From NCBI GenBank assembly GCA_947034885.2, contig OX344753.2, forward strand, positions 868,001 through 932,000: a stretch of DNA of 64,000 bases. Reading direction: 5' to 3'. The position numbers were made by a program, and so were the translations under genes. The notes below the pieces were generated by a model. It had not been told where the DNA came from. It made no database searches and was given only the letters and a program-made list of their open reading frames with translations. Origin of the DNA: Thuidium tamariscinum (taxonomy: Eukaryota; Streptophyta; Bryopsida; Hypnales; Thuidiaceae). This document shows, piece by piece, positions 23,400-35,464 of the stretch (the first letter of the stretch is position 1; every line of letters begins with the position of its first letter).

Positions 23400-23561
23400 G
23401 TAAGGCTAGCTCGCGAGTCGTTTTGTTTACTCCCAGCTATTGTTGGGTTCTTAGATCTTTCCTGAGAAACTGTTTGAAATTGGAAATTGAAGTTGATTTC
23501 GGTAGAATCTGTTTCGAATTGAAGTTGTTAGGTTGTCATCTGAAGCGATTGGTATTTGCAG

Positions 23562-23738
23562 AGAACCGTTGTACCAGCAGCGTCGATGGATGATTTCAAA
23601 GCAAGTGGAGGCAGAGTAGAGGAGCTCAATGATTCGAATCACATTGATACGTGCAAGCCTGTGGACAAGAAGCACCCTGCTTATCGGTTTCTTTTTGAGT
23701 TTATTCAAGCGCTTTTGAAGGAGAGAATGGTGATGTAG
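23562..23738 (+). CDS. SERAC1-like hydrolase, last exon with catalytic His, copy 1
   Basis: After acceptor TTTGCAG, in phase 0 with the previous donor, it reads TVVPAASMDDF ... DSNHIDTCKPVDKKHPAY to TAG at 23736. The D-x-x-H-x-x-x-CKP block is the position of the catalytic histidine in SERAC1-like hydrolases. It is separated from the nucleophile exon by an intron of about 160 bases that is conserved in copy 2. Confidence 0.65.
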   Translation, partial: RTVVPAASMDDFKASGGRVEELNDSNHIDTCKPVDKKHPAYRFLFEFIQALLKERMVM

Positions 23739-25084
23739 CAAACGTCCCACTTGCCTGTTCAATTCACTTCTTGGGTTGCATACTTTTTAGGGTTTAGGGT
23801 TTGCAGTTCATAGAAGAGAATGAGTAAGAAAGGTTATAAATCAAGCGTTTTGCTGACCTGAGCTTTACATTTTGGATTAGCGTTAAGTGTTTTGGGTGTT
23901 CGTAGTGAAATCCGAGTGGTTAAGAGACGGCAGCAAGCATTTCTCTTACTGCAGTTTACATCGCATAGGGTTTAAGATTTCATCGGAGAGATTTTGAATG
24001 AGAGAGAATGGAGCAAGAATCTGGCCTAATTGATCAATCCCCTTCTCAATTCATTTGGACTTGTGTTTAGAGTTTATTGAAGAGAATTTTAGTGAAATTT
24101 AGATAATGCATGTTCTAGCATATGTGATCAGTGCACTCGGTAGTTTATATTGTTTAGAGGTGAGGGTTTGAAGTGAGCGGAGGTGATCCTGAGAGAGGAA
24201 GTTGTAATTTCAATGTACTATTCAGTTTCCTTGGTGCAGGGTCTAGGGTTTTAGAGTTTACTGAAGAAATTGAGTGAGAATAAGAATGCAACTTTTAACA
24301 CATGTAATCAACGCCCTACTCAGTTCACATGGTTTGGGGTTTGGGTTTTGGTGTTAATTAAAGAGATTGAGATAGAAAAGGGTACAGCAGCCTCCAGCAT
24401 ACTTGATTAACCCCTAAGCGTCCAGAGTCCTCTCCAGAATTTGCGGTTACGGAAAAACCATCATAAAGTACTATTTGGAAGAATATTTTGGAATTGTGAT
24501 ACAAATCAAAGTTGTAAACTTTGGATTTTGAGATTCCACTTGTATGGTTAGATTCACCAATGCTTTCATCAATATTTTTCTATAATTTTTGAGAGGGAAA
24601 TGTCAAAAAAAATTCTAAATTCATTATAAGCAAAATATTGGGTTTGAAATGAGGTTCTCTTGTTATGGTGATTTTTTGAAATTTTGTGTTCTTTAATTTT
24701 ATGACCTCACTTTTTCGAATCTGGTTTGGAACTAGATTCAATGCAATTTTGGCTTGGTCAACCACTTGACATATTTCTACATTTGTAGTACTAGAGAAAT
24801 ATATACTTTAGTAATACCAAATCCAACCCTTAAATAGGACAACTTGATACAATATCTCTAGAAATTAGGATGACTTTCACACCAGCTGTAACTAGAAAGA
24901 AAATTGATTTTCAATTTGTTCATCGTCCAGAAATTGGATGTCGGCTTGCTTCAGGGTTAAGTTCAAATGGCTTAAGGTTTTGGGCCAAGTACACCATTCC
25001 AATTTGTTCAATTCTTGCATATATTTGTTGAATGTATACATGGATTATCTTGTAGTAATACTGAAAATTGTATTGGAACTGCAG
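23739..25084 (+). other. 3' flank or long intron, copy 1
   Basis: Non-coding, with several AGGGTTTAGGG motifs (near 23785). Matches 54334-55691 at much higher identity than the kinase exons match. No separate gene seen. Confidence 0.5.
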
Positions 25085-25198
25085 GCCGTTCAGGATACAT
25101 CGGGTGACAAGGTGCCCGCTAGTGAAAAGGTGGCCTACGACCGAAGTGAGCGTGTTGGGCAAATGAACATCCCATCTCTTTCATTTCATGAAATCTGA
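25085..25198 (+). CDS. Candidate terminal exon conserved between copies (copy 1)
   Basis: Follows a good acceptor (TTGGAACTGCAG) and stays open for 37 codons to TGA, with a charged sequence including VQDTSGDKVPASEK. The copy-2 exon (55692-55805) encodes the same residues without change. It may be an alternative last exon of the hydrolase gene or the last exon of something lost. Because the surrounding non-coding DNA is equally conserved, identity alone does not prove it is coding. Confidence 0.35.
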   Translation, partial: AVQDTSGDKVPASEKVAYDRSERVGQMNIPSLSFHEI

Positions 25199-25339
25199 AG
25201 ATCAATTTCTCGAAGTTCTAGACTTTTGAAAAAGATGAGCTGATTAGTTATGGGTTAGGAGTTCTTAAATGCTCGCTGTAGAATTAGCCCATAATTCAAG
25301 AGAATCTGTGTACATACTTAACAAACAAATGCAAGAGAG

Positions 25340-26590
25340 TATTGGATCACGACCTCTTCACATTCACCACCAGCGAGGGCGTGGTGGAACGGTTGCATAA
25401 TCCGAAACCGTCGGCCCGGACAAGGATCCGAAACCCAGTTCTTTGGGGATGATATTCCGGCGGATCACTTCGCTCTCCACCAGAAGTATGTCGTTTATCT
25501 TGCAACCGTGTCACGGAGATTTTCTTCACACTAGCGTAACCCCCTTGTCGAAGCGACATTTCAAAACCATCACCGGTATGTTGGTTCAACTAGCTAGAAG
25601 GTTGAAACATCCCATTTTCTGTGTGTTTTCAATGTTTTCTCATTTAACCATTAAGTTACCAGAGAACGTCGCATGTTTGGCCCCGGAGTTGTTTTCATTT
25701 CCATCCATTCGTCAAAGAGTTCTGCGCTTATGTGGACTTAGAGTCCGTGGCAGTTTCTGTTACTCAATGCATCTGTCGTCATGCAGAAACGACGCTCGTT
25801 GTGGTTAAACAATAGTGCATGCAGGGAACTAAGACGCTTAGGATCGGACTAGCTAGACAGATAAGGATGAATGCTTCTGATGCTGGTGTTTCCACAAACT
25901 GGGGCTGAAACAGTATCCCGATTATGTTGCGTCAGGTGCTTTGCCCTAGTGTCGGTTTCCTTTTGCATCACTGTCCATGACCATTGATCCAGCATTTTTT
26001 TGTGATGTACTGTATGTGTTCAGGACGGGACCCCAGCAGGCCAGCATCGCAGCCATCTAAAACTCCTCCCGAAAGCAGTCGAGAGCAGGTCCGTGGCAGC
26101 GTTTGTTGATATGCTTTTGTGTTGTTTCAGTGTTCTGGATGTCCGATTCTTAGAGTCATAATGTACTGCTGCAGGTTCATCAAAGACGCAATCTGAGGGC
26201 AAGCCGCTTGGCTACCTCGTGAACCCCGTGGGTACGCAGGGCGCAACCTCGGGTAGGACGAAGGTGGACGTGATTTTCTTCGAAGGGAATGTCGGACGGT
26301 GGAGGAACCTGTCGTGCCCGGATAAGCCGGACGTGTAATGGCTGCTCGATTGGTTGTCGAAGGATTTCAGAGGCGACATCCGTGTCTTGCTGCTGGAATA
26401 TTGTACAGCATCGCGGAGAATGGCGTCACTTTGGCAAATTTCTAATGATTGGCACTTTTCCAGATCGATACATGTGGAACCAGAGATCTATCCTGGTCCA
26501 AAATTTCAGGGCTCATGCATTGAACTTGAACTATGTCACTCTCTTTGGCACTGTGACACATGGTTTACAGAGCATGCTCATCAAATCATG
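25340..26590 (+). pseudogene. Decayed 3' fragment of the kinase-hydrolase gene (within copy 1)
   Basis: 25348-25560 matches the C-terminal tail of kinase B (DHDLFTFTT region) with a 1-base loss. 25612-25825 matches the following intron. From about 26034 the connecting exon and from 26176 the hydrolase front exon follow (VDVIFFEGNVG, then DWLSKDFRGDIRVLLLEY). The hydrolase part has lost about 20 bases of the TWVQRGKP block and has TAA where the intact gene has a Trp codon (about 26337). No kinase core, nucleophile or histidine exon is present. It shows that the ancestral segment already had a partial tandem copy. Confidence 0.8.
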
Positions 26591-28052
26591 AGCCGCCTTG
26601 TACAGGTTGGGTTCTGTACTGGCCAATTTGAGTCATTGACATTCAATGTACATGACAGACTTGACAGAGTTGATATTGTGGAAATTTTCATTCAGCGACA
26701 AGCAAAACCCCAAATAAGACTGAGTTCGAGTTTATGGACACAGTGAGCTTGATTGACTAAGGTGATTGATTAAATACACCTAGTATGCTTTGCGGCATAT
26801 GCAATGTGTTGTAAAAAACGAACAATAGTTTTTGCACATTGGTGAAGGACTATGAATCAAAATGCAAGAGATTCCATGATTTATGGATGCATTGTGAATT
26901 AGTTACAAATTTTCAAAGGTGCAACATGTAGAGTGCTAAAAGTGTCATGTTGGAGATGCCAAAATGCATTTGATAGGCATGAAGAAATGACATTAATAGT
27001 ATCAAAGCATATAACAAAGAAGTGAAAACACCACAAGGTGTACTTAAAATGAACCACTTGTAAGGTTAACACCTCCTTAGTATTATGAATAGAGATGAGC
27101 GGTACTCAAAATGATCCCCAACTTGCCCTTGCACTTGTCCTTGTAATGTGCACCATTTTGAGTATCCTCCTTATTCATTTTCCCTTCCAAAATAGGGATT
27201 GAATTTGAAGAGTGATCCATTTTAGGTGGAGTAACTGTAGAGTGGTTTAATCTGTTGATATTCAAATTTGTCTGTCATCAAAATTGACCTCAATATCATA
27301 ATTTGAGCATTGTAAAAGGCAACCCTGCTTTGCACCATTATTGACGAATATCCTATATATGACAATTTGTGAGTTTGCCGGAGAAATTAAATTTGAAATA
27401 GGAATCCAAGCAGTTCACACCTGTACAGAATTCAATCTACACCTCTTTAATTTCAGAGCTCTAGGGTTTCAAGTTTCAAGTAGGCAACTTAATAAATCCA
27501 TCACATCGCTTTGAAAGTCTTAGTTTCCAGCACTTGAAATCAAACTTGAAATTGTCAAGAAAATGAATATGGCTAAAACAGAATCAGTGACCTATTGCGC
27601 AGGGCTTTGGCCATCATTTCCATTCCTTGCCATTCTAGCATTCAGTATCACCATCAGTCAGTGTTGCTGAGTAACTTACTCCGTATCTAGTTAAGTCAGT
27701 AGAAATTCCCTAGCTAGTCTTCTTTCATGATAAGCTCAAGATTAGATTAAGTTTTTCTTCTAGTGGCTATAATCAGTGATGCCCTGCTGTTGTCATTTTA
27801 TACTACTCTACCCTTTCAGAACCACAATAATTAATGACAACTTCAAGTGCATGTATAGGTGGTGAAATATGAGTTGGCAAAATTGAGTAATGCTCTCATC
27901 CCTTTGGGGTGGGTCTATCCAAGACCCTTTCTTATCAATTAGTTTGGGCTGTCACATGACACAATCCATACCTTTAAGATAGGTTGTTTGTTTGTTGCGT
28001 TGAAATCTTCCTAACTTTGCATCTTGCATGGTTGCAATCTTTGTACAATCAA
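26591..28052. other. End of segmental copy 1 and flank
   Basis: Gene-free. About 27290-27540 aligns with 57990-58536, and 27560-27870 aligns with 63700 to the window end, so homology spans the copy-2 insertions. Small frames (26354-26746, 27083-27265) have no domain signal. Confidence 0.5.
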
Positions 28053-28056
28053 AAAA

Positions 28057-28640
28057 CACAGGGAGGACACTTCCCGTGTTTGGGGAACCCACGTGCGGCG
28101 GAAAAAGTAATACAAGTAATGCACTTTAAAATTTAATTTTTTTTTCCAAAAAAAAATTATGAATAGATTGTGCTACTTTAAAAGTTTATGTTTTGAATTA
28201 TTGGTATTTTTTTATGATAATAGTAATTAGTTATAAATTTTTAAAGAAAAAAGATACATTGTAAAGCTGAAAATAACTTTCACACCCCTATATTACCTAA
28301 GAAAAAAAAATTTGAAAAATGAAAAAAAAATTCTATAGAATAGCTTTCTATTGAAAGTTTATTTTGAGTTGAATAGTGATGCAATAGTCATCATCATGTG
28401 ATCTCTATAAATATTTTAGTAGAAAAACATGTCATTTTAGTTCATTTTTCAACCCTTTCTGGACAACACATCTTATGTTATTTGGAATTGAAATTTTTGG
28501 CAATAGAATCCTTTAGTCATTGTCAAACAAAGTTCAAAATTGTAGGATGAAATTATAGTTCATTCCAAAGTATTACCTAGTCAAATTTTTCTTCCGCCGC
28601 ACGTGGGTTCCCCAAACATGCAAGGAGTGTCCTCCCCGTG
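28057..28640. mobile_element. hAT-like MITE (584 bp)
   Basis: Left end CACAGGGAGGACACTTCC and right end inverse AGTGTCCTCCCCGTG. The inverted repeats run about 50 bases and share TTTGGGGAACCCACGTGCGG. An exact 8-bp duplication TCAAAAAA flanks it at 28049-28056 and 28641-28648. An 8-bp duplication and short G-rich ends fit the hAT superfamily. The interior is AT-rich with no transposase. Confidence 0.82.
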
Positions 28641-28648
28641 TCAAAAAA

Positions 28649-29646
28649 CCCTCAACAAGGATAGGGTGTATGGGCCTTGTTTTGTGGCATTCGGACCTAT
28701 GGTGTGAAAGTTATCGAATCTCAAAGTTTATATGAGTTTCAAACAAATTAGAAAATGACTTTTACTTTTGTTTCCGATGTGGCAACAACACAATACACAC
28801 TAGTGTAGTTGAAATGAGGATGGAAGTTAGATTTATGGTTATATTCCCACTTGCCAGTACCAATAGGTAATATACAATATTTTCTTAAATTTCTATTGAA
28901 TTTCAAAGTTTAAAAATACAATCCATATGCTTTTTAGGATGAATATTTATATATGCCTCTAACACCACCTTATATACTTATTACAAGACTACAAGGTCAA
29001 TCCAAATAGTTACACACCAACTGTATGATCTTCAAAAAATAAAGTGTACAAATTGCATTTGCATACATTTCTATACATGTAATGATAGTATACTAGCATA
29101 CACTCCATTATATGAGGGTCTTATTAGTATATATTTGGTATACATAATAATTGTAGACTTTGGAAATCTTCAATAATTTGAAATGCATCAAAGGAGATTT
29201 GAAGGCATTACAACCAGGGTTTTTTTTTGGTATTGTTCATCTATAGTAAAGCCCTCTGTGCCCTCCCACCATAGGCCAATATTGGAAGGGAGCCACGAAC
29301 ACTGGTGAGCCAGAGCGGGAAGCTGGCGATAAATTGCCAGAAAAAAAAACCTAATTACAACACTATGAGGTCAAGAACTATAAGAACTCTAAGAACAATG
29401 ACACATCAACAATATGAAGTGGCTGAGGCAATGCAACATCACATATTAATTTAATTAAATAACTTTTAAATAACTTTTTTGAAAAAAAATTTGAATTATT
29501 TCTTGAAATTTTTGGAAAAAAGATTAATTTTTTTTCAAAAATTCAAAAAAACAAACAACAAAGGCTTGATCACAATTATTAGATAGAATAGGAATCAGTT
29601 AGAAGAATAACCCTAGAATGGCCCTTTCTTGCCCTCAAATCTCTCC
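28649..29646. other. Gene-free stretch with a small inverted repeat
   Basis: No gene. 29217-29352 is bounded by GGGTTTTTTTTTGG and an inverse CCAGAAAAAAAAACC and may be a small MITE. 29630-29650 is the end of a CATTAG-type element (TGCCCTCAAATCTCTCCTAATG) into which the next element inserted. Confidence 0.4.
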
Positions 29647-29650
29647 TAAT

Positions 29651-30373
29651 GGGTCGTTGCAAGAAACAGTTACCAGTTTTGGCTCAAAGTGGCCTAGTAC
29701 TAGGGTACTATGACTTTTGGAATAAATTTTTTTTAAATAAAATGAAATATGGATCATTTGTAAAGCATTAAAAAATTGAAGTGTGTGAAAATTCAAGTTC
29801 AAAAAAATTTATTTCTAAAAGTTATGCACACTGAAAGAGTGATGGAAAATACCATGAAAATAGACAATTTAATGTTTGATTTTTAAAAAATAGTAAAAAA
29901 ATTCAAAAAATTCTCAAAAAAAAATTTTAACATAAAGATTCTCTTTTTTAACAATTTTCATCTGTGGGAAAAATAAATTATGTTCTCTACACCTGCACAA
30001 TGGTACTCCACTTTGAGCGCATGTGGAAGTTGAAAAATTTAATATTTTTACAAAATCTCTTTGTAGGCTTATGTAACTTTAGTAGAATTCCTTTAATGCC
30101 AATTTTTAGCTTAAAATTTGCATTATTGAGTCAAGAATAGGACTAAAAAACCCCAAAATGGCCAAGATAGACATCTAATTGGGGGCTGATTAAAAATAAT
30201 AAAATAATTTTAAAAAATTTCAAAAAAATTATATAGTGTCTAGAAATATTATTTATATCTTTTTTTTCAAATTTTGTGTAAAATAAACTAATAATGCAAA
30301 AGTTATAAGTAAAAAATCACTTGCCCAAGCCCAAGGAGACAAGAAATAGGACAAGTATTTCTTGCAATCACCC
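29651..30373. mobile_element. Non-autonomous TIR transposon, family 1 copy E (723 bp)
   Basis: Begins GGGTCGTTGCAAGAAACAG and ends TATTTCTTGCAATCACCC. The duplication TAAT lies at 29647-29650 and 30374-30377. Same family as the four copies in the left third of the window. Confidence 0.85.
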
Positions 30374-30377
30374 TAAT

Positions 30378-33300
30378 GAAATACTTTTTGTACCATTTGA
30401 TATATTGCAAGATGTTCAACATTTGCCCAATTTACTTGGGGTTCTAAGTCTAAATAGATTTCATGATGTTCAAAATCACATGCTTACAAAGACCATTTTT
30501 GGCTCTCTAGGGATGTGAATGGTTAACTAATTTTTTTTTCCTTACAATAATTTGAGATTTAAATTTGGAGAATTGAATTTAAAATCTAGAAAAAAAATTC
30601 AAAGAATTCTAATTAACTAGTTTTTTTTAAAAACACACTAAATAGAAGTAGATACAAGATTGAGTATACTTTGAAGCTAGCAATATTTCAAAAATGTAGT
30701 CAAGAATTGACCATTTCACCATCTTCACACTTTGTTGAGATTTATAGGCTATGTAAATTTTTTATTTATGATGAATTCTATATTTACAAGTTGGATTGTG
30801 TTTGTTCCTAAAATTTGGGTAATTTTTGGCATCAAAAAAGTTACCAAACAAAGAAGGATAATTTTATATGAATTTAGGACTAAAAGCCTATGAGCCTAAA
30901 AAACTATACATTTATATTATAGGTGTCTATTATAGAAACTTTCTATAATTTTAGTATAACTATGTTATAGATACCTAACTATGTTAGTGTGTGTTAGTGT
31001 AACTATGTTATAGATACTAGGTATTACCATAGATAGTCACCATAGATAGTGAGGAACCATGTCAAAAACAATGAAAACCATACATGATTTATAGAAAGGG
31101 TACATGTGTCAATTTTCCATTGGTTGTAAAAATTTTATACATATTTCAAAAGGGATACAATACCCAATTTTCTATTGAACGTAAAACTTTTACATTCAAT
31201 CTAAAACCCTAATTTCTTCAACGACTTCGTCTTCAATCTCATGTCTTATTCTCCTTAGTTGTCCCTTCACGCTCCTATATTGTCTACAAATGACAAAGAA
31301 AGCATCATAAATACAAAAACAAGTGAATAAAAAAGCATTAACAACAAGAATACTGAAGACAATCAAATAATAATAATACAACTATCATAAAATGTCAACA
31401 TTCAAAATTTCAAACATACTCTAATACTAAATTCCTTATTCAAAATTCGCAAGCACTTCATTCTACCACAATTCAATTGAAAGAATCAACATGCTTACAA
31501 ATCGAGATACAAATTGCCAAACCCTAAATCTTCTAATTCACCTCCAAATACTACACACAGTGATGCAAATTGCTTAACATGACATTGTAGTGCAAAATCT
31601 TTTTCTACATGCATTAAGTTGGTTTTTTACTTTCGAAAATGATATCAAAATTACTGAATTTCAAGCAAATATAAAACAATAGGTAGTTGGCTCTTCCAAA
31701 AGAATATAATAGCTAACAACTTAGTGAAACACTTAAGGTCTTATGTTTCATCGTTGGCCTACTTTTTGTATTTTGGTTTGCTTTGTCTCCTTCCATAAAG
31801 AGCTTAGTGTTGTTGGCTTATTGCACAATAAGAAAAAATAAAAAACCATAGGTCTTAGCATGTTGCATTAAAAATAGCTTTCAAAAATTAAAAACTTCAT
31901 ATAGTACTTGCAAATATTGCTTGTTCAGAGTATCATTGCTATGACATTTAAACTCTCTTTAATGATTACAAAGAAGAACATATTCATCACTCAAATGTAC
32001 TCTACATTAAGTAGCAAGAACAACAATAATTAAAGCAAGAGCAATGATCATGTACTAATAGGGAAGAAAGATGTTAAAAAAGATTTGAATGATCAAGTAA
32101 TGTTAAGGAAAGAATGTGCATCCTTTGAACATTAAATCATATATTTGTAAAACCTTTGATTAGTATCCTCCCACCAAAATCTTTTCATCAGTAAGAGGGC
32201 CCTATGCACCGTGGATGGTAACCATCAACGGCCACCAAAATCTTTTCATACTTTGCAAGGAGGGGGGGAGAAAAGACACAGTTTGTAAATACCATAGATA
32301 GGTACTTATGTTATAGGTGCTTATATTATAAGAACCTTCAATAGTTGTAATATACTTAATTGTACATATGCTCACATGTTTTGCATTTCAATCACAGTTG
32401 TACACAAGCATTGTTGCCAAAGAAAGTCATTTTTATGGCATGTCACACTTACTAAAGAATATAAATACCAAAAAAATCATTCTTGTTATTACAATATAAT
32501 CTTTAAAAATCACTCATTTATTTTTGAAGTACAATAAAATTATTTTTTCAACTGAAAATTTAAGAATGCTTCTCTAATATATTTTTAATTAATGAGAACA
32601 TGAGAACATGAAAACCATATTTTTGGCATTTTGAATTTATTTTGGGCCTAAAAATAATTTGATAATGTAAGGTTTAGGTGTGAGAAAATTTATCTTACTA
32701 GTCATTAATCCTATTTTCTTGTAATTTAATTCACATCCAACTTTTAGTTGAAACCTTTTTTGAAACAATTTTGAAAAAGGGTATTTAAATCCCTAAATAT
32801 TTGCAATTCAACCTTCAGTTTTTTTAATCTTTGAAATAAGGTATGGCCTGCCCATAAATTAAATTTTTTATTTGTAAATTTATGTATTTTTAATTATAAG
32901 ATAGCTTATTATTAAACTTGTTTCCAAATGACCATTTAAGTAATAATGTCTCTATGTAAACACTGTAAATTAAAATCAACAATCCTACTCTTAAATCCAT
33001 TTGAAAATGCCATGGAAGGGAGAAATAAATTGTAAAGAGTTCTAAAAATCCTTTTTAAAAAAGGATTTTAAACATGCCAATCCTAGTAGTGAGATCGTTG
33101 TGACAAGTAATTTGCATCCTATGAATATTTTTTATTTTACAAGTGCTATTGAAATTGAGTCCAAAATCAAATCTTATATATTAATTTTCTAGAAAAATGC
33201 TTTGGTTGGATACAAAACAAGACTCATAATTTTAACATCCATAATCCTAATGCAATAGATTAAAGCTTTTAATGTAGACAAAAATATATTTATATAGAAA

Positions 33301-34149
33301 AATTATTGAAATAATAATAATTTCTTGAACTAACAATTAAGTAAGCAAGTAGATTTGACATAAGATGCATATATCAAGCACCTTTGAGGGAGAAAAAGAA
33401 AATCACTTGAATTTGCAAGTAAAAAGTTATATTGCCAAAAAATATTTGAACGGTTTAATGGAGCCCTTCATCAGCATGTATGACAAATTACATGTACGTA
33501 ATTAACATGAAAAATTAAGCAATTTAAAGATAATAATTTTACTTCAAAAATAACATTCCAAGACTGAGGAGTCAAATTTTGTTAACAATATTAGACAATT
33601 TTGAAAATAATCATTTTCTCCTAAGATCGATCTATGCAGTTAAAGGTTTTGAAAAAATTCAATGTAATCTTAATATTTGTCTCTTTGACTTCAATGTATA
33701 CAAAATGCAATTTAAAAAAAAAATTCTTAATGTACTTGAAATTTTCAAATGTTGCTAATGTATTACCAATTTACTTGACATCCTCATATTTCAAGGTGAT
33801 TTAGAATTAGATAGAATCCTTATTTGCTTTTGGTGATTTGTATGGACGCACCTAACAAGAATTATTATTCAACGGTACAAAGGTTCAGTTTCAAGTAAAG
33901 GAAAAATCTCACTTTGAGAAGGCTTGAAGTGTCATCACTTTTTTGGTGAAGGACAAAAAGGAACTTTTCTCATACTTCAAAATGTTATAACTATGCAATC
34001 TTCAATGTCAAACAGTGGGATGAAAATTTTCTATACATTGTCATAGAAGTCTAATACATCTTTGTACACTAGCTTGTAGTTCAAAAAGAAAGTTTTAATT
34101 TTCAATTGTGGTCAATGCACCAAAACATGACAATTTTGACAATAATTTT
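30378..34149. other. AT-rich gene desert
   Basis: No gene recognised. The minus-strand frame 31196-31381 has a hydrophobic stretch followed by a charged tail but is short and lacks splice or promoter context. 30960-31060 contains short repeats of AACTATGTTATAGATAC. No complete transposon ends found. Confidence 0.4.
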
Positions 34150-34520
34150 ACTTAATGACTAGAGGACCAAGATGCATTTTTTGGCAACCTAGAAATTTTG
34201 GGCAAGTACATGTGACTAGAGACTTCTATGCTTTGGGCCCAAATTTTAATAGATGATGTAGAAAAGGAATATCTTTAAGGCCCAACAATTTTTGTAATTT
34301 TGGACTACATGATTAAAAAATTATCACATGAGATGTTTTTGTTTTTCTTAACTTGGGTAGTTCAAGCTAATGAGAAAAATCATTTTTTCATAAACAAGAA
34401 TTTAAATTTGCTTTTCCTAGATTCATATATATGTAGAAAGCTTTGAATCATTCTATTTTGATGAATGAGTAAAAAGTTATGAAGAGTTTTAATTTGCGGT
34501 TAGTAATGGATTCCCTATTC
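34150..34520 (+). repeat. Single-arm relative of the fold-back element at 37.3-38.0 kb
   Basis: Shares with 37275-37635, in order: AGGACCAA, a TTTTTTGGCAA block, GGCCCAACAATTTT (GGCTCAACAATTTT), GACTACATG, an ATCACATGAGATG/ATTGCATGATGTG block and TTTGAATCATTC-ATTTTGAT. It is one arm only, so not a hairpin. Confidence 0.65.
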
Positions 34521-35229
34521 TAAAATAAACTTTGAAGTCCTATATTTAATTCAATTTTCAATATTTTTGGAAAAAAATAAAAACATTCCTTTTGATGTAG
34601 ATTGTTTAATACAACATTTGAACCATTGGGATTGACATTTTTCAATTTCATAACTAAATTTTTAACAATTTAGTGTTTTGAATCATTTGTTGCTTCTTTC
34701 TACTTACCATTTTTTCCTATATGTTGTGCAATTCAAAATTATTTGAAAATTTTCAAGAATATAGCCAACTTGCTTTGAAAAATGTATACGTAGGAGAACC
34801 ACCATTTGGGTCAATTTTTCATACAAATGTGAGCTTGTGAAGTGCAACAACTTGGTTTTTTGCAAGGCCAAAAAAGGATTTTGGTCAATTCAAACTTTTA
34901 TATCTTATCATTAACAAGGGAGAAATTTTGAAGTTTTTTTTCCGCCATCTTTTCAAACTAGCATACTACAAGATCCTATGGCTACATGTGTCTAAAAATA
35001 ATTTTTTTTAAAAATTTGGTATTTGTGTTAGAAATAGCAATTCTAGAGTCTTTTTGGTGAAAGTGTAGTCAAGGAACTTTAGGAATTAAGAAAGAGTCCT
35101 CCTTCTTCCAAGGGGTTGTAGTAAAATTCTTCATTACAAGAATTAGGCCAAAATCTTTAAACATCCATTATAAGACTTTGAATCTTTAGGAATTAGAAGG
35201 TTAATAAGAGCTCAAAAATGATGTTTGAG
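34521..35229. other. AT-rich gene-free stretch
   Basis: Nothing supportable seen. Confidence 0.4.
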
Positions 35230-35464
35230 CATTAGAAGAGATTTGGAAGGTGTAAGAGACTGCGAGTTCCTACAATCTGGGAATGTAGTAGAGTACAGAA
35301 TCACAGGAATTTGATGTGGCATAGGCAGTGCCATGTCATATTTTATTTGCATTTTAGGAACCAATTTAAAAAAAAATGCGGGCATGACAACGGCTGGTTG
35401 TTTTGGGAACTATTTCGGGAACAGTCTTGAACAACCTTTTAGAAGCCTCAGATTTCATTTAATG
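35230..35464. mobile_element. MITE with CATTAG ends, second copy (235 bp)
   Basis: Begins CATTAGAAGAGATTTGGAAGG and ends with the inverse CTCAGATTTCATTTAATG. Interior blocks GACTGCGAGTTCC and CGGGAACAGTC recall the GC-rich subterminal parts of the element at 14266. Target duplication not clear. Confidence 0.5.

Larger units (their letters stand above)
14731..27885 (+). repeat. Segmental duplication, copy 1
   Basis: Aligns in the same orientation and order with 47214 to the window's right edge. The match starts at an AACAGTGCGT block (14740 and 47224 regions) and covers the leader, both kinase modules, the hydrolase exons, the 3' gene fragment and flanking DNA, to at least 27870. Copy 1 has a minisatellite at 21898-22400 and exons missing in copy 2; copy 2 has several transposon insertions missing here. 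The right limit is approximate. Confidence 0.85.
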
